NCBI GenBank assembly: GCA_949297215.1
Contig: CASFRV010000001.1
Location: 248,001-312,000, forward strand
From: an uncultured Bacteroidales bacterium
GTDB taxonomy: Bacteria > Bacteroidota > Bacteroidia > Bacteroidales > Bacteroidaceae
Reading direction: 5' to 3'
Length of the DNA: 64,000 bases
Part shown: piece by piece, positions 36,420-46,369 of the stretch
Numbering within the stretch: the stretch's first letter is position 1
How the letters are laid out: each line of letters opens with the position of its first letter
The notes under the pieces: model-generated
The model's database searches: none
The model's input: the letters and a program-made list of their open reading frames with translations, nothing else
Told to the model about the DNA's origin: nothing
Made by a program: the position numbers and the translations under genes

Positions 36420-38582
36420 ATGGAAAAAAAGTACGATCTGCGTAAAGAGCTGAAGAAACACTTTGGCTTTGACAATTTCAAGAACAGCCAGAAAGATATC
36501 ATACAGGATCTGCTGGATGGGAAGAATGTATTCGTACTTATGCCGACGGGCGGCGGCAAGTCGCTCTGTTATCAGCTGCCCTCCCTGTTGATGGAAGGAA
36601 CAGCCATCGTCATCTCGCCGTTGATAGCTCTGATGAAAAATCAGGTAGACGCCATCCGGCACATGAGCGATGAGGACGGCGTGGCACATTTTATCAACTC
36701 CTCGTTGAACAAAGCCGCCATCGATCAGGTCAAGCGGGACATATTGGACGGGAAAACGAAGCTGCTCTACGTGGCTCCCGAGTCGCTGACGAAAGAAGAG
36801 AATGTAAAGTTTCTGCAAGGAGTGAAAATCTCCTTTTATGCCATTGACGAGGCCCATTGCATCTCGGAATGGGGACACGATTTCAGACCCGAGTATCGGA
36901 AAATACGTCCGATCATCACCGAAATAGGCGAGGCGCCCGTCATCGCGCTGACAGCTACCGCTACCGACAAGGTGCGTCTCGATATCAAGAAGAATCTGGG
37001 CATTATGGACGCAGCAGAATATAAAAGCTCCTTTAATCGCCCGAATCTCTACTATGAGGTGAGGCCTAAGACGGCAGATATCGATAAGGAAATCATTAAG
37101 TTTATCAAGCAGCACCCGCGAAAAAGCGGCATCATCTATTGTCTGAGCCGCAAGACCGTGGAGGAACTGGCCGAAGTGCTCAGGATAAACGACATCCGTG
37201 CCGAGGCATATCACGCAGGTATGGATGCGGCTTCGCGATCGAAAACGCAGGATGATTTCCTCATGGAGAAAATCGACGTCATCGTTGCGACCATTGCATT
37301 TGGCATGGGGATCGATAAGCCCGACGTGCGCTTTGTCATCCATTACGACATACCTAAAAGTCTCGAAGGCTATTATCAGGAAACCGGCCGCGCCGGAAGA
37401 GACGGCGGCGAGGGACGCTGTGTGGCTTTCTATTCGAGAAAAGACCTTCAAAAGCTCGAAAAGTTTATGGAGGGCAAGCCTGTGGCAGAGCAGGACATAG
37501 GTCGTCAGTTGTTGAAGGAGACAGCTGCGTATGCAGAGTCGTCTGTGTGCCGGCGCAAGCTTTTACTGCACTATTTCGGAGAAAACTACCCCAAAGAGAA
37601 TTGTGGAAATTGTGATAACTGCATTAATCCGAGAAACCAAGTGGAAGCAAAGGACAATTTGTTGAAAGTTTTAGAGGTTATACTGCAAACAAAAGAAAAT
37701 TTCAGAGACGATTATATCAAGGATGTGCTCATGGGAAAGGCCACAGAAGAGGTCATGGCTCATAAGCACGACGACTTGGAGCTCTTCGGCGCCTGCGAAG
37801 AAAAGGACGAAAAGCTTCTCAATGCCGTCATCCGCCAGGCTCTTCTGGCGGGCTATCTGGAAAAAGAAGTGGACAACTACGGCGTGCTGAAAGTAACCCC
37901 GGAGGGTCATCATTTCTTGAAGAAGCCCGTTTCTTTCATGATAGTGGAAGACCGCGATTTCAGCGAAAACGAAAGCGGGGAGCCCGGTGCGGTCGACCCG
38001 GCTCTCTATCAAATGCTGAAAGATCTCCGCAAAAGCATGTCAAAAGAGCTGGACGTGCCGCCATACGTAATTTTCCAAGACGTTTCTTTGGAGGCTATGG
38101 CTACGGTCTATCCGCAAACGTTGGAGGAGCTGTGCAGAATACCCGGTGTGGGCGATGGAAAAGCCAAGCGCTACGGAGCAAAATTCTGTGAGCTGATAAA
38201 GCGCCATTGCGAGGAGAACGATATCGAGCGTCCCGAGGATTTGATGATCCGTTCGAGGCCTAACCGCTCGGAGAAGAAGACGAGCATTATCCACAGCATC
38301 GACCGTCGTGTCTCGCTCGACGACATTGCGCTGGCCAAGGGCTTGGAGTTTGAAGAGCTGCTCGACGAAATTGAGTCGATTGTCTATTCCGGTACGAAGA
38401 TCAACATTGACTATTACATCAATGAGCAGATGGACCCGGACGAAGTGGACGAGATATACCAGTATTTCAAGGAGTCGGAAACCGACGATCTGGATGAAGC
38501 TCTCGATCAGCTCGGCCAGGATTATTCGGCGGATTTGATAAGGCTCGTACGCATCAAGTTCATATCGGAAATGGCCAACTAA
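36420..38582 (+). CDS. recQ: ATP-dependent DNA helicase RecQ
   Basis: 720-residue 3'-5' helicase of genome maintenance. Seen: Walker A PTGGGKS (42-48), DEAH (143-146) with EAHCISEWGHDFRPEY, helicase motif VI QETGRAGRDG (319-328), and the zinc-binding cysteines Cys376, Cys394, Cys397 and Cys400. An RQC winged-helix region and an HRDC-like region follow (about 520-610: ELDVPPYVIFQD, LCRIPGVGDGKAKRYG), and a further 100-residue helical tail. The ATG 36420 sits at the homology start; an upstream in-frame ATG (36375) would add 15 hydrophobic residues. glnS follows 19 bp later. Confidence 0.96.
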   Translation: MEKKYDLRKELKKHFGFDNFKNSQKDIIQDLLDGKNVFVLMPTGGGKSLCYQLPSLLMEGTAIVISPLIALMKNQVDAIRHMSDEDGVAHFINSSLNKAAIDQVKRDILDGKTKLLYVAPESLTKEENVKFLQGVKISFYAIDEAHCISEWGHDFRPEYRKIRPIITEIGEAPVIALTATATDKVRLDIKKNLGIMDAAEYKSSFNRPNLYYEVRPKTADIDKEIIKFIKQHPRKSGIIYCLSRKTVEELAEVLRINDIRAEAYHAGMDAASRSKTQDDFLMEKIDVIVATIAFGMGIDKPDVRFVIHYDIPKSLEGYYQETGRAGRDGGEGRCVAFYSRKDLQKLEKFMEGKPVAEQDIGRQLLKETAAYAESSVCRRKLLLHYFGENYPKENCGNCDNCINPRNQVEAKDNLLKVLEVILQTKENFRDDYIKDVLMGKATEEVMAHKHDDLELFGACEEKDEKLLNAVIRQALLAGYLEKEVDNYGVLKVTPEGHHFLKKPVSFMIVEDRDFSENESGEPGAVDPALYQMLKDLRKSMSKELDVPPYVIFQDVSLEAMATVYPQTLEELCRIPGVGDGKAKRYGAKFCELIKRHCEENDIERPEDLMIRSRPNRSEKKTSIIHSIDRRVSLDDIALAKGLEFEELLDEIESIVYSGTKINIDYYINEQMDPDEVDEIYQYFKESETDDLDEALDQLGQDYSADLIRLVRIKFISEMAN

Positions 38583-38601
38583 TCTATTTTTATTCAAGAA
38601 T

Positions 38602-40299
38602 ATGACAGACAACAAGATAGAAGAAGCAACAGAGAAGAAGAGCTTGAACTTTATCGAGCAGATTGTTGAGGCCGATCTCGCAGCCGGGAAGAACGGCGGG
38701 CGTTTGCAGACGCGTTTCCCGCCCGAGCCGAACGGCTATCTGCACATCGGGCATGCCAAGGCCATTTGCATGGACTTTGGCGTCGCTGAAAAGTTTGGCG
38801 GCATTTGCAACTTGCGCCTCGACGACACCAACCCGCAAAAGGAAGACACAGAATACGTCGATGCCATCAAGGAGGACATCGAGTGGCTCGGTTTCCATTG
38901 GGCTCATCTCTATCATGCGTCCGATTATTTCCAGCAGTTGTGGGATTTTGCCGTGCGTCTCATCAAGGAGGGCAAGGCCTACGTTGACGAGCAGACGAGC
39001 GAGCAGATTGCTGACCAGAAAGGCACGCCCACGCAGCCCGGCACGCCCAGCCCCTTCCGCGACCGTCCGGTCGAGGAGAGCCTTGCGCTGTTTGAGAAGA
39101 TGAACAGCGGCGAGCTCCCCGAGGGGTCGATGGTGCTGCGTGCGAAGATAGACATGGCCAGCCCCAACATGCATTTCCGCGACCCGGTGATATACCGCAT
39201 CATCAACAAGGAACACCACCGCACGGGCAGCAAATGGAAGGCCTATCCCATGTACGACTTTGCCCATGGTCAGAGCGACTATTTCGAAGGCGTCACCCAT
39301 TCCATCTGTACGCTCGAATTTGTGCCCCACCGCCCGTTGTACGACTATTTCATCGATGAACTGAAAGAAGGCCGCGACCTGGATGACAACCGTCCGCGTC
39401 AGTACGAGTTTAACCGCCTGAACCTCACCTATACCGTCATGAGCAAGCGCAAGCTTCTCGCCCTCGTCACCGAACATCTCGTCGACGGCTGGGACGACCC
39501 CCGCATGCCGACGCTTTGTGGTCTGCGCCGCAGAGGATATTCGCCCGAAGCCGTCCGCAAGTTCATCGATATGATTGGCTACACCAAGTTTGACGCGCTC
39601 AACGACTTTGCCATGCTCGAAGCCGCCGCGCGCGAGGACCTCAACGCCCGTGCGCTGCGTGTTTCGGCCGTGCTCAATCCTGTCAAACTGATTGTTACCA
39701 ACTATCCCGAGGGACAGACCGAGGAGATGGAGGCCGTCAACAACCCCGAGCGCCCCGAGGACGGAACGCACACGATAACTTTCAGCCGCGAGCTCTGGAT
39801 CGAGCGCGACGACTTCATGGAGGAAGCTCCGAAAAAGTTCTTCCGAATGGTGCCCGGCAAGGAGGTACGCCTGAAAAATGCTTATATCGTGAAATGCACC
39901 GGCTGCAAGAAAGCCGCCGACGGCAGCGTAGAGGAAATCTATTGCGAGTACGACCCCGAGAGCCGCAGCGGAATGGCCGGAGCCGACCGCAAAGTGAAAG
40001 GCACCCTGCATTGGGTGAGCGTTTCCCATTGCCTGGACGCCGAAGTGCGGCTGTACGACCGTCTTTTCACCGTGGAAAATCCTGCTGCCGACGAGCGCGA
40101 CTTCCGCGAGCTGCTCAATCCCGACTCGCTCACCGTGCTGAAAAACTGCCACGTTGAGAGCTATCTGGCACAAGCGGCCGGTCAAAAGTATTTGCAATTC
40201 CAGCGCATCGGCTATTTCACGTTTGATAAATCGTCCACGCCCGACCATCTGGTCTTCAACCGCACCGTCGGTCTGAAAGACAGCTGGGCAAAGAAATGA
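38602..40299 (+). CDS. glnS: Glutaminyl-tRNA synthetase
   Basis: 565-residue class I aminoacyl-tRNA synthetase that charges tRNA-Gln. HIGH is at 48-51 in PNGYLHIGHAKA and the second ATP motif is VMSKRKL. The anticodon-binding beta-barrel half is complete, ending FDKSSTPDHLVFNRTVGL. Bacterial GlnRS was acquired from eukaryotes and is common in Bacteroidales, which can therefore do without the Glu-tRNA amidotransferase route for Gln. The stop overlaps the next start by four bases (ATGA). Confidence 0.97.
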   Translation: MTDNKIEEATEKKSLNFIEQIVEADLAAGKNGGRLQTRFPPEPNGYLHIGHAKAICMDFGVAEKFGGICNLRLDDTNPQKEDTEYVDAIKEDIEWLGFHWAHLYHASDYFQQLWDFAVRLIKEGKAYVDEQTSEQIADQKGTPTQPGTPSPFRDRPVEESLALFEKMNSGELPEGSMVLRAKIDMASPNMHFRDPVIYRIINKEHHRTGSKWKAYPMYDFAHGQSDYFEGVTHSICTLEFVPHRPLYDYFIDELKEGRDLDDNRPRQYEFNRLNLTYTVMSKRKLLALVTEHLVDGWDDPRMPTLCGLRRRGYSPEAVRKFIDMIGYTKFDALNDFAMLEAAAREDLNARALRVSAVLNPVKLIVTNYPEGQTEEMEAVNNPERPEDGTHTITFSRELWIERDDFMEEAPKKFFRMVPGKEVRLKNAYIVKCTGCKKAADGSVEEIYCEYDPESRSGMAGADRKVKGTLHWVSVSHCLDAEVRLYDRLFTVENPAADERDFRELLNPDSLTVLKNCHVESYLAQAAGQKYLQFQRIGYFTFDKSSTPDHLVFNRTVGLKDSWAKK

Positions 40300-41726
40300 A
40301 GCCCATGGATCGCAGCAACGACGATTTAGATTATATCCGCCGCCTCTACGAGGAGCGCGTCGTGTCGGCCGTCCCCTTTTATATGGAGGCGGCCGATTTG
40401 GCCGATCTTGTGGAGTGGTACGAAAAGGCAGGCCTCGACCACGAGGCCGAAGCCTGCCTGCGTTATGCCCTGCGTCTCCACCCGGACGATTTCGACCTGT
40501 TGCTGACGAAAGCCTACCGCCTGAAAAACTATGGCCGCTGGTCGGAGGCGCTCGAACTGGTCCGCTCGCTGGCCGATCAGAACCTGCGCGAGGTCAAAAT
40601 GTTCTATTTCGAGAACATGCTCAACGAAATGCGCCCCGACGAGGCCGAAGCTTATCTTGAACGAGAGTTTTTCTCCGATAAAGGCGCGCAAGTGGATTAT
40701 GACGTATATGTCGAGGCAGCCGAGCTGTATCTCGATTATAATTTCCCCGCCCGTGCGTTGCGCGCTCTGCGTAATGTGCCAGCCGACTTTGGCGACGCCA
40801 AACAGAAGGCTGAGCTCGAAGCCGATGCCTATGCCGGCAGGAGCGATTTCGCGCGGGCCGAGGCCGTCGTGAACGCATCGCTCGACAGCGACCCCTACGA
40901 TGAAATCTCTTGGACGCAGCTGGCCGACATCCAGTATAAGGCCCACAAGTTTTCAGCCGCTTTCGACAGCAGCAACTACGCGCTTGCCATCAACCCCGAC
41001 AACGACCAGGCCTTGCGCGTGAGGGCCTGTGCGGCGGCCGAGGAGAGCGGCATAGCCCACTACGGACGCTATGCCGACGAGTATCTGGCCAAATTTCCCG
41101 ACGACTATTACGTGCGCCTCCTGCTGGGCGAGCGCTACTATGCCGACGCCCGCTACGACGACGCAGCAAAGGCCCTGCAACAGGCTTACCGCTCGTGCCC
41201 GCAGGATGCTGCCGACAAACAACGCATCTTGTCGGGCCTCGTCTACGCCTACGCTCACCAGGGGCGGGCGGCGTTGGCTTTCGAGTGTTTTTCCGCAGGT
41301 TTTGGTACGCCGCTGACGGCCTTCGACACCACGTTCCAGATAGCATCCATTCTTTTCGACGTGGGCCGCGTGGCCGATGCAGAGCGGTTGCTCGACAACT
41401 ATCTCGACGACTATCCCGTCGACGGGCAGGAGGTGATGCGCCTGGCCGCGTTGCTTTGCAAATATGGCTGCTGCGGCCCCGACAATACGGTGTGGGCCGT
41501 GCTGCTTGCCCCGCGCACCGACGTTCCCGTCATGGCCCAGCCCTATCTGGCCTACGGAGCTTACCGTATGGCCCTCTACCGCGATGCGCTTCAACGCCTG
41601 CGCGAGGCCGTCGTCAGCTGTCCCGACGAAACGTACCGGCTTTTTTCCGATGTATTCCCGGGAAGGGGCGTCACCGAGTTTCCCGTGCTTCTTGAACGCA
41701 TGATACGCGAGCGGGGCGACGCTTAG
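40296..41726 (+). CDS. TPR-repeat protein of unknown function
   Basis: 476-residue soluble, acidic protein made mostly of helical pairs typical of tetratricopeptide repeats (for example YEKAGLDHEAEACLRYALRL, then WTQLADIQYKAHKFSAAFD). Such repeats bind partner proteins. I see no enzyme motif, signal peptide or membrane segment. It begins four bases before the end of glnS (ATGA overlap), indicating translational coupling; the meaning of that linkage is unknown. A convincing terminator follows at 41774-41818. Confidence 0.85.
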   Translation: MKPMDRSNDDLDYIRRLYEERVVSAVPFYMEAADLADLVEWYEKAGLDHEAEACLRYALRLHPDDFDLLLTKAYRLKNYGRWSEALELVRSLADQNLREVKMFYFENMLNEMRPDEAEAYLEREFFSDKGAQVDYDVYVEAAELYLDYNFPARALRALRNVPADFGDAKQKAELEADAYAGRSDFARAEAVVNASLDSDPYDEISWTQLADIQYKAHKFSAAFDSSNYALAINPDNDQALRVRACAAAEESGIAHYGRYADEYLAKFPDDYYVRLLLGERYYADARYDDAAKALQQAYRSCPQDAADKQRILSGLVYAYAHQGRAALAFECFSAGFGTPLTAFDTTFQIASILFDVGRVADAERLLDNYLDDYPVDGQEVMRLAALLCKYGCCGPDNTVWAVLLAPRTDVPVMAQPYLAYGAYRMALYRDALQRLREAVVSCPDETYRLFSDVFPGRGVTEFPVLLERMIRERGDA

Positions 41727-41773
41727 GAACCCGGCTCCGGGGATATTTGCAAAGGTGCGCTAAACGTATTGTG

Positions 41774-41818
41774 GCGCGGACATCTCTTAACGCTCAGCGT
41801 TGGGTGTCCGCGCTTTTT
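41774..41818 (+). terminator. Terminator after the TPR gene
   Basis: GCGCGGACA (41774-41782) pairs with TGTCCGCGC (41805-41813), with a nested AACGC/GCGTT stem inside, then TTTTT. Confidence 0.85.
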
Positions 41819-41933
41819 CGTATCTCTGTTTTTCTGTTTTCCGGCCGGTTGCGATGTTTTCGTCGCCGGCTGCGATGGTTTTGCCCGCCGCTACGCAGCG
41901 TTTGCAGGGTGGAAAAGGAGCGCGGGCGGCGGG

Positions 41934-42002
41934 AAAAAGCAGTTGCGCCTGCACAAACGGTGGCAGGCATGGGCCTTGGCCGTTGGGTGCAGGCGCAACT
42001 GC
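41934..42002 (-). terminator. Terminator of the polysaccharide operon
   Basis: Perfect 16-bp stem (41939-41954 with 41987-42002). On the minus strand it is followed by five T (41938-41934), 18 bp after the last glycosyltransferase stop. The rest of the gap 41819-41933 shows nothing recognisable. Confidence 0.88.
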
Positions 42003-42020
42003 GCTGTCGTGCCGGCGGGT

Positions 42021-43148
42021 TCAGATGCCGGCCTTTTGAAGTATTTTTTTGTAGGCTTTGATGACGATGCTGACGTCGAAAATGCGTTCCGCACGTTCGC
42101 GTGCGGCGGCGCAGAAGCTTTGCTTCGTGGCGTCGTCGAGGCGGATGTAGCGCAGCATGGCGTCGGCCAGTGCGCGGCTGTCTTTGACGGGGACAAGGAA
42201 GCCGCTGCGGCCTTCGTCCACGGTTTCGCGGCAGCCGGGTATGTCAGTGGTGATGATGGGGCGGCCCATGGCGCAGGCTTCCATGAGCGAGCGGCTCATG
42301 CCCTCGTGATAGGAGGGGAGCACCACGACCACGCCGGGACGGCGCACGACGGATTGCACGTCGTTGGTCGTGCCAAGGTATTCGATGTAGCCGGCATCGA
42401 TGTCGCGATGGAGCTCTTCGGGCGTTACGTGGGCGGGGTTCGACGTGTCCACGGGGCCCAGCAGCTGGAAGCGCGCGTCGGGGACGGCTTGCTTCACGAT
42501 TTTGGCTGCCTGGACGAACTCGTCGTAGCCTTTGTCTTTCAGTACGCGCGCCACCATGAGAAACGTTGTCGGTGCGGGTGTCGTATCGCCGTAGGGGTAT
42601 TGGTTAAGGTCGATGCCCTCGCCGCCTTCGAGCAGGATGAGGCGGGCAGGCGTTGTAAACCTGTGCCGCAGCGCGTAGTCGTAGTTCATCTTGTTGAGCA
42701 CGAGCAGGTGGTCGGCGCGATGGCCGGCCACGCGGTAGAGCGTGCGTGCCACCTTGCTCACAAAGCCCTTGCCCACGAGGGCGTAGCCCAGCCCGGCGAT
42801 GACGGCGGTGCAGGGGATGCCCAGCCGCTTGGCGGCCAGCGTGCCGTAGACGTTGGGCTTGATGGTGTAGTGGAAGATGTAGTCGGGGCGCTCGCGGCGG
42901 TAGACGCGGTAGAGGCTCAGGGCATAGGCTATGTCGCTCAGCGGGTTGTGGCCGCAACGGTCGAGGCTCACGGGGACGAAGCGCACCCCGTCGGGGAGCT
43001 TCACTTCCAGCTCGTCGGTGCCGGCCGGCGGAGTGGCTATGACCACTTCGTAGCCGTCGGCCACGAGGCTTGTGATGACGTGGCCGCGGAAATTGAGCAA
43101 CGACCAGAGCGTATTGTTGACGAAAAGTATCTTCTTTTTCTTAGTCAT
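42021..43148 (-). CDS. Glycosyltransferase family 4 (last gene of polysaccharide operon)
   Basis: 375-residue GT-B fold enzyme, retaining type. Seen: N-terminal Rossmann start KKILFVNNTLWSLLNFRGH, the donor-binding half with FLMVARVLKDKGYDEF, and the E-x7-E-like region SYHEGMSRSLMEACAMGRP (GT4 signature EGMSRSLMEA) followed by TDIPGCRE. It probably transfers a sugar from a nucleotide donor to a lipid-linked oligosaccharide at the inner face of the inner membrane. Specificity cannot be read. It begins three bases after the stop of the upstream glycosyltransferase. Confidence 0.92.
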   Translation of the reverse strand: MTKKKKILFVNNTLWSLLNFRGHVITSLVADGYEVVIATPPAGTDELEVKLPDGVRFVPVSLDRCGHNPLSDIAYALSLYRVYRRERPDYIFHYTIKPNVYGTLAAKRLGIPCTAVIAGLGYALVGKGFVSKVARTLYRVAGHRADHLLVLNKMNYDYALRHRFTTPARLILLEGGEGIDLNQYPYGDTTPAPTTFLMVARVLKDKGYDEFVQAAKIVKQAVPDARFQLLGPVDTSNPAHVTPEELHRDIDAGYIEYLGTTNDVQSVVRRPGVVVVLPSYHEGMSRSLMEACAMGRPIITTDIPGCRETVDEGRSGFLVPVKDSRALADAMLRYIRLDDATKQSFCAAARERAERIFDVSIVIKAYKKILQKAGI

Positions 43149-43151
43149 GGG

Positions 43152-44246
43152 TTATGATTCCTTGATGACCTCCCGGTAGAGTTCCAAATAGGCCTCGGCC
43201 GTATGGGATATGTCGAAACGTTCCGCGCGCCGGGAGCAAAGTTGGCCCAGTTCTGCGGTCATGCCGGAATTGCGGCACAAAGTTAATATTTTTTTCACTA
43301 AGTCGTCGCTTTTGCCGGCGTCGAATAGGAGTCGGTCGTCGGCCACCACCTGGGCCAGGCCTTCCACGCGCGAGGCAAAGACGGGCTTGCCTGCGGCCAT
43401 GGCCTCGGCGGCAGCCAAGCCGAAGCCTTCCCAAAGCGAGGGGAGCACGGCGGCATCGCATACGGAGAGCAGCGCGGGCACGTCGGTGCGCTGCCCCAGA
43501 AAGTGGGCCCTGGCGGCCACGCCAAGTTCGGCAGCGCGAGCCCGGCATTGCTGCATGAGGGGGCCGCTGCCCACGAAGACGGCGTGGACGTGGCCGGGAA
43601 GGGCAGCCAGCGCCTTGAGCGTACACTCGTGGTTCTTCTCGGGGGTGAAGCGTCCCACCTGCATAAGCACAAAGGCTCCCTGAGGCACATCGGGCAGCAG
43701 CTCGCGACGCTCGCCGCGCGCGCTGCGGAAGCGCTGCACGTCGATGCCGTTCGTGATGAGACGGATGCGGGCGTTATGCGGGGCTCGTGTTTTCATAAAG
43801 CTGGCCACTGCGGGCGATATGCAGGCGATGGCGTCGTATTTTCCATAGACTTGCCGGTCGAGCCAGGACGTGAGGCGGTGGTCGCACCGCTTGTTGTAGG
43901 TGCTGTGCTCGGTCGTGACGAAGCGGGCCGGCGTTCTACTTATTAAACGGGCCAGGGCGGCCCAATATTGTGTGGGGAAGAGATGAGCGTGTACGATATC
44001 TGCTTTTTTCAATTCGGGAATGAGCGAAGCCACGCACCGGGGGCTGTAAATGCTCCCGCCGTGGGGCAGGAGCGGGCGTACGTCTACGCCGGCTGCGCGG
44101 AGCCCGGCGCGGAAGGGCGTTTCGGCAGCGTCGAGCGTGAGGACGGCAGCCGTGTTCCCGTCGCGGTTCATGCGCGGTGCCAGGTCGCAGACGAGGCGCT
44201 CGGCGCCGGCTGTGTCGAGGCTGTTGATGACGTGCAGTATTTTCAT
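43152..44246 (-). CDS. Glycosyltransferase family 4
   Basis: 364-residue GT-B enzyme. Start MKILHVINSLDTAGAERL is typical for GT4 with the glycine-rich acceptor loop; donor site includes QVGRFTPEKNHE and the EGFGLAAAEAMAAGKPV motif with its paired glutamates, then RVEGLAQVV. It probably adds one sugar of the repeat unit. Donor and linkage are unknown. 18 bp after the GT2 gene, transcribed in the same run. Confidence 0.92.
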   Translation of the reverse strand: MKILHVINSLDTAGAERLVCDLAPRMNRDGNTAAVLTLDAAETPFRAGLRAAGVDVRPLLPHGGSIYSPRCVASLIPELKKADIVHAHLFPTQYWAALARLISRTPARFVTTEHSTYNKRCDHRLTSWLDRQVYGKYDAIACISPAVASFMKTRAPHNARIRLITNGIDVQRFRSARGERRELLPDVPQGAFVLMQVGRFTPEKNHECTLKALAALPGHVHAVFVGSGPLMQQCRARAAELGVAARAHFLGQRTDVPALLSVCDAAVLPSLWEGFGLAAAEAMAAGKPVFASRVEGLAQVVADDRLLFDAGKSDDLVKKILTLCRNSGMTAELGQLCSRRAERFDISHTAEAYLELYREVIKES

Positions 44247-44264
44247 GGTATGGCGTTGGTTTTG

Positions 44265-45188
44265 TCAAAGGTCTTTGCCGACAAGCGGGCGCAGCAGCAT
44301 TTTCAGAAAGAGCACACGCCGCTTGCCGTAGAGGCGGAAGCCGTCGCGCAGGACGGCCAGCGCGTTCGCCGGGCGCGAGCGCCGCTCGTAGCGGTAGAGG
44401 CGCTCGAACAGTTGGTCCTGCTCCGCCGTGAGGCGGTCGCGATAGTGCTCGTGGAAGCTGCGCAGGGCTGCATAGTGGTGTTCGAAGAGTACGCTCTTAC
44501 CCCGCCGGAAGAACACGCCGAGCCGCTGCCGGAACGTGCCGTAAGTCTCGCCCGTGACGGCTCCGGGATAGCGGCGGTAGAGCATGAGGCGCTCGTCGAC
44601 GTAGAGCAGGCGACCAAAGGCCAGGGCGGCGAGCGTCGCGAGGTGGTCGTGCATGACGACGTAGGGCGGCCGGTCTGTGCAGATGGCGCGCAGGGCGGCG
44701 TTGAGGATGATGGAGCAGCCCTGCACGCCCCCGTTCATAAAGAAAGCATCGCCCAGCTTGCGGGGATGGCAGAGCGTGGCGTAGCCGTCGATGGTGCCCG
44801 CCGTGGGGTTGTAGACGTAGGCGTTGCAATAGGCTGCCAGGGGGCGGCCGTCGTCAGCCCGGCTGATGGTGTCGTATAGGCGTTCGAGCTTGTTTTCGAG
44901 CCAGATGTCGTCCTGGTCGCAGAAGACGGCGTAGGGGGCCGTCGAGAGGCTGAGCAGGTGGAGGAAGTTGCCGGCGGGCGAACCGAAGCGCCGGCCGTCG
45001 TCGACGAGGTGGATGCGTGCGTCGGCCGCGGCAAAGCGTCGCACGACGTCGAGCGTGGCGTCGGTGGAGCCGTCGTCGTGGACGTAAAGCGTCCAGTCTT
45101 CATAACTCTGGTTCTGCAACGAACGTATTTGGGCGGGAAGGTATCGGGCGCCGTTGTAAGTGGCAAGAAGCAAGTCTATTTTCCCCAT
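44265..45188 (-). CDS. Glycosyltransferase family 2
   Basis: 307-residue inverting GT-A enzyme. N-terminus MGKIDLLLATYNGARYLPAQIRSL is the classic GT2 start, followed by YVHDDGSTD (nucleotide-binding Asp) and the metal-binding DxD-like VFCDQDDIW. The C-terminal half contains a variable acceptor region and ends with basic residues (KRRVLFLKMLLRPLVGKDL), possibly lying on the membrane. It overlaps the upstream polymerase stop by 13 bp. Similar enzymes transfer rhamnose, galactose or glucose; I cannot choose. Confidence 0.92.
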   Translation of the reverse strand: MGKIDLLLATYNGARYLPAQIRSLQNQSYEDWTLYVHDDGSTDATLDVVRRFAAADARIHLVDDGRRFGSPAGNFLHLLSLSTAPYAVFCDQDDIWLENKLERLYDTISRADDGRPLAAYCNAYVYNPTAGTIDGYATLCHPRKLGDAFFMNGGVQGCSIILNAALRAICTDRPPYVVMHDHLATLAALAFGRLLYVDERLMLYRRYPGAVTGETYGTFRQRLGVFFRRGKSVLFEHHYAALRSFHEHYRDRLTAEQDQLFERLYRYERRSRPANALAVLRDGFRLYGKRRVLFLKMLLRPLVGKDL

Positions 45189-46369
45189 AGTACGAGTCTG
45201 CGTTTGATAAGGAAAGGCAAAAGAGCGATGATGACGTATTGTATGCTTTGCGAAAGGTTGGTGAAGATGAATTCACCAATGAAAGCCAGAACGAGAAACG
45301 TGACAAAGACGGCGTACAGGATGGTGGCCGTCTTTCCTCCCGAGCTCGACTTGCGGTACAGGTAGCCAAAGAACAGACCGTACACGATGGAAAACACCAG
45401 CACGCCGCCGAGGCCGAAATCCTGGTAGAAGGGATACATGACGGTGTAGGTGTTGGTCGGTCCCGGCACTTCAACCCAAGGCAGGATGACGTCGGCCACC
45501 TCCACGTCGGCGCCAAGGGCGCTTTGCAGGGCATAGGCCAGACGGAAGGTGCGGGCGCCGGGCTCGTGGCTCGAGCTGGGTTCGGTGAAGTGGTCGTAAG
45601 CCACCGTGCTCGACAGGAGATACATGGCGAAGATGTTGTCGCCCTCGCTCTCGGCGCCGTCGGCCGACGACGAGGCGCGCAGGCCGTTGAGCACGATGCT
45701 GAAAAGGGCAAAGCCGACGAGGCAGAAGGCGATGTGCTTCACCGTGACTTTCTTTTTGATGTAGAGCACGTAAAGCGTGGCGAAGAGGATGCAGAGAAAG
45801 CTCGTCTTCGACATGGTGATGAAGGCGAGCAGAAAGTTGAGAACGAGGACGGAGGCGATGAGCGCCTTGCTCTTGCTGTAGACGAGGGCGAAGAACATGG
45901 ATACGTAGGCCACGGAAACGATGTTCATGGCCGGCCCAAAGTCGGGGGCTTCGATGTTCTCGTCCATACCGGTGTTCATAATGCGCAGGTAACGGAAGAC
46001 GTTTTCGGGGTCTTCCGTCACAGCGATATACACCGTGACGCCGACGATGACGGGCGCGATGGCAAACGAAAGGAAATAGTAGAGACGCACGATTTGCTCA
46101 TTGGGTACGGCCCTCTGCTCGACAGGTGATGCGTCGCGCGTGCGGGTATAGCTCCATATCGAGGAGACAAAAAAGCCCGTGGTCCAGAGCAAAAGCGAGG
46201 GGATGAAGTGGTCGTTGACGGGATAATAGTTGTTGGGGACGATTTCGAAGAGCAAAAGAATGGCTACCCAGAGCGACGAACCGATGATCCACGGGGCAAA
46301 GACGTCGCGCGTCAGGTAAAAGCCGATGACCGTCTGGCAAAGAACGATGAGGAAAAGGCAAGTCAGCAT
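45176..46369 (-). CDS. wzy: Wzy-like O-antigen/capsule repeat-unit polymerase
   Basis: 397-residue polytopic inner-membrane protein, about 10-12 hydrophobic segments from the N-terminal MLTCLFLIVLCQTVIGFYL onward. It has the large periplasmic loop (about 250-300, with DHFTEPSSSHEPG) expected of Wzy proteins, which link lipid-borne repeat units at the periplasmic face. Wzy sequences are very variable, so the call rests on topology, length and gene order. ATG 46369 overlaps the flippase stop by 7 bp; an in-frame ATG at 46399 would add ten basic residues. Confidence 0.8.
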   Translation of the reverse strand: MLTCLFLIVLCQTVIGFYLTRDVFAPWIIGSSLWVAILLLFEIVPNNYYPVNDHFIPSLLLWTTGFFVSSIWSYTRTRDASPVEQRAVPNEQIVRLYYFLSFAIAPVIVGVTVYIAVTEDPENVFRYLRIMNTGMDENIEAPDFGPAMNIVSVAYVSMFFALVYSKSKALIASVLVLNFLLAFITMSKTSFLCILFATLYVLYIKKKVTVKHIAFCLVGFALFSIVLNGLRASSSADGAESEGDNIFAMYLLSSTVAYDHFTEPSSSHEPGARTFRLAYALQSALGADVEVADVILPWVEVPGPTNTYTVMYPFYQDFGLGGVLVFSIVYGLFFGYLYRKSSSGGKTATILYAVFVTFLVLAFIGEFIFTNLSQSIQYVIIALLPFLIKRRLVLWGK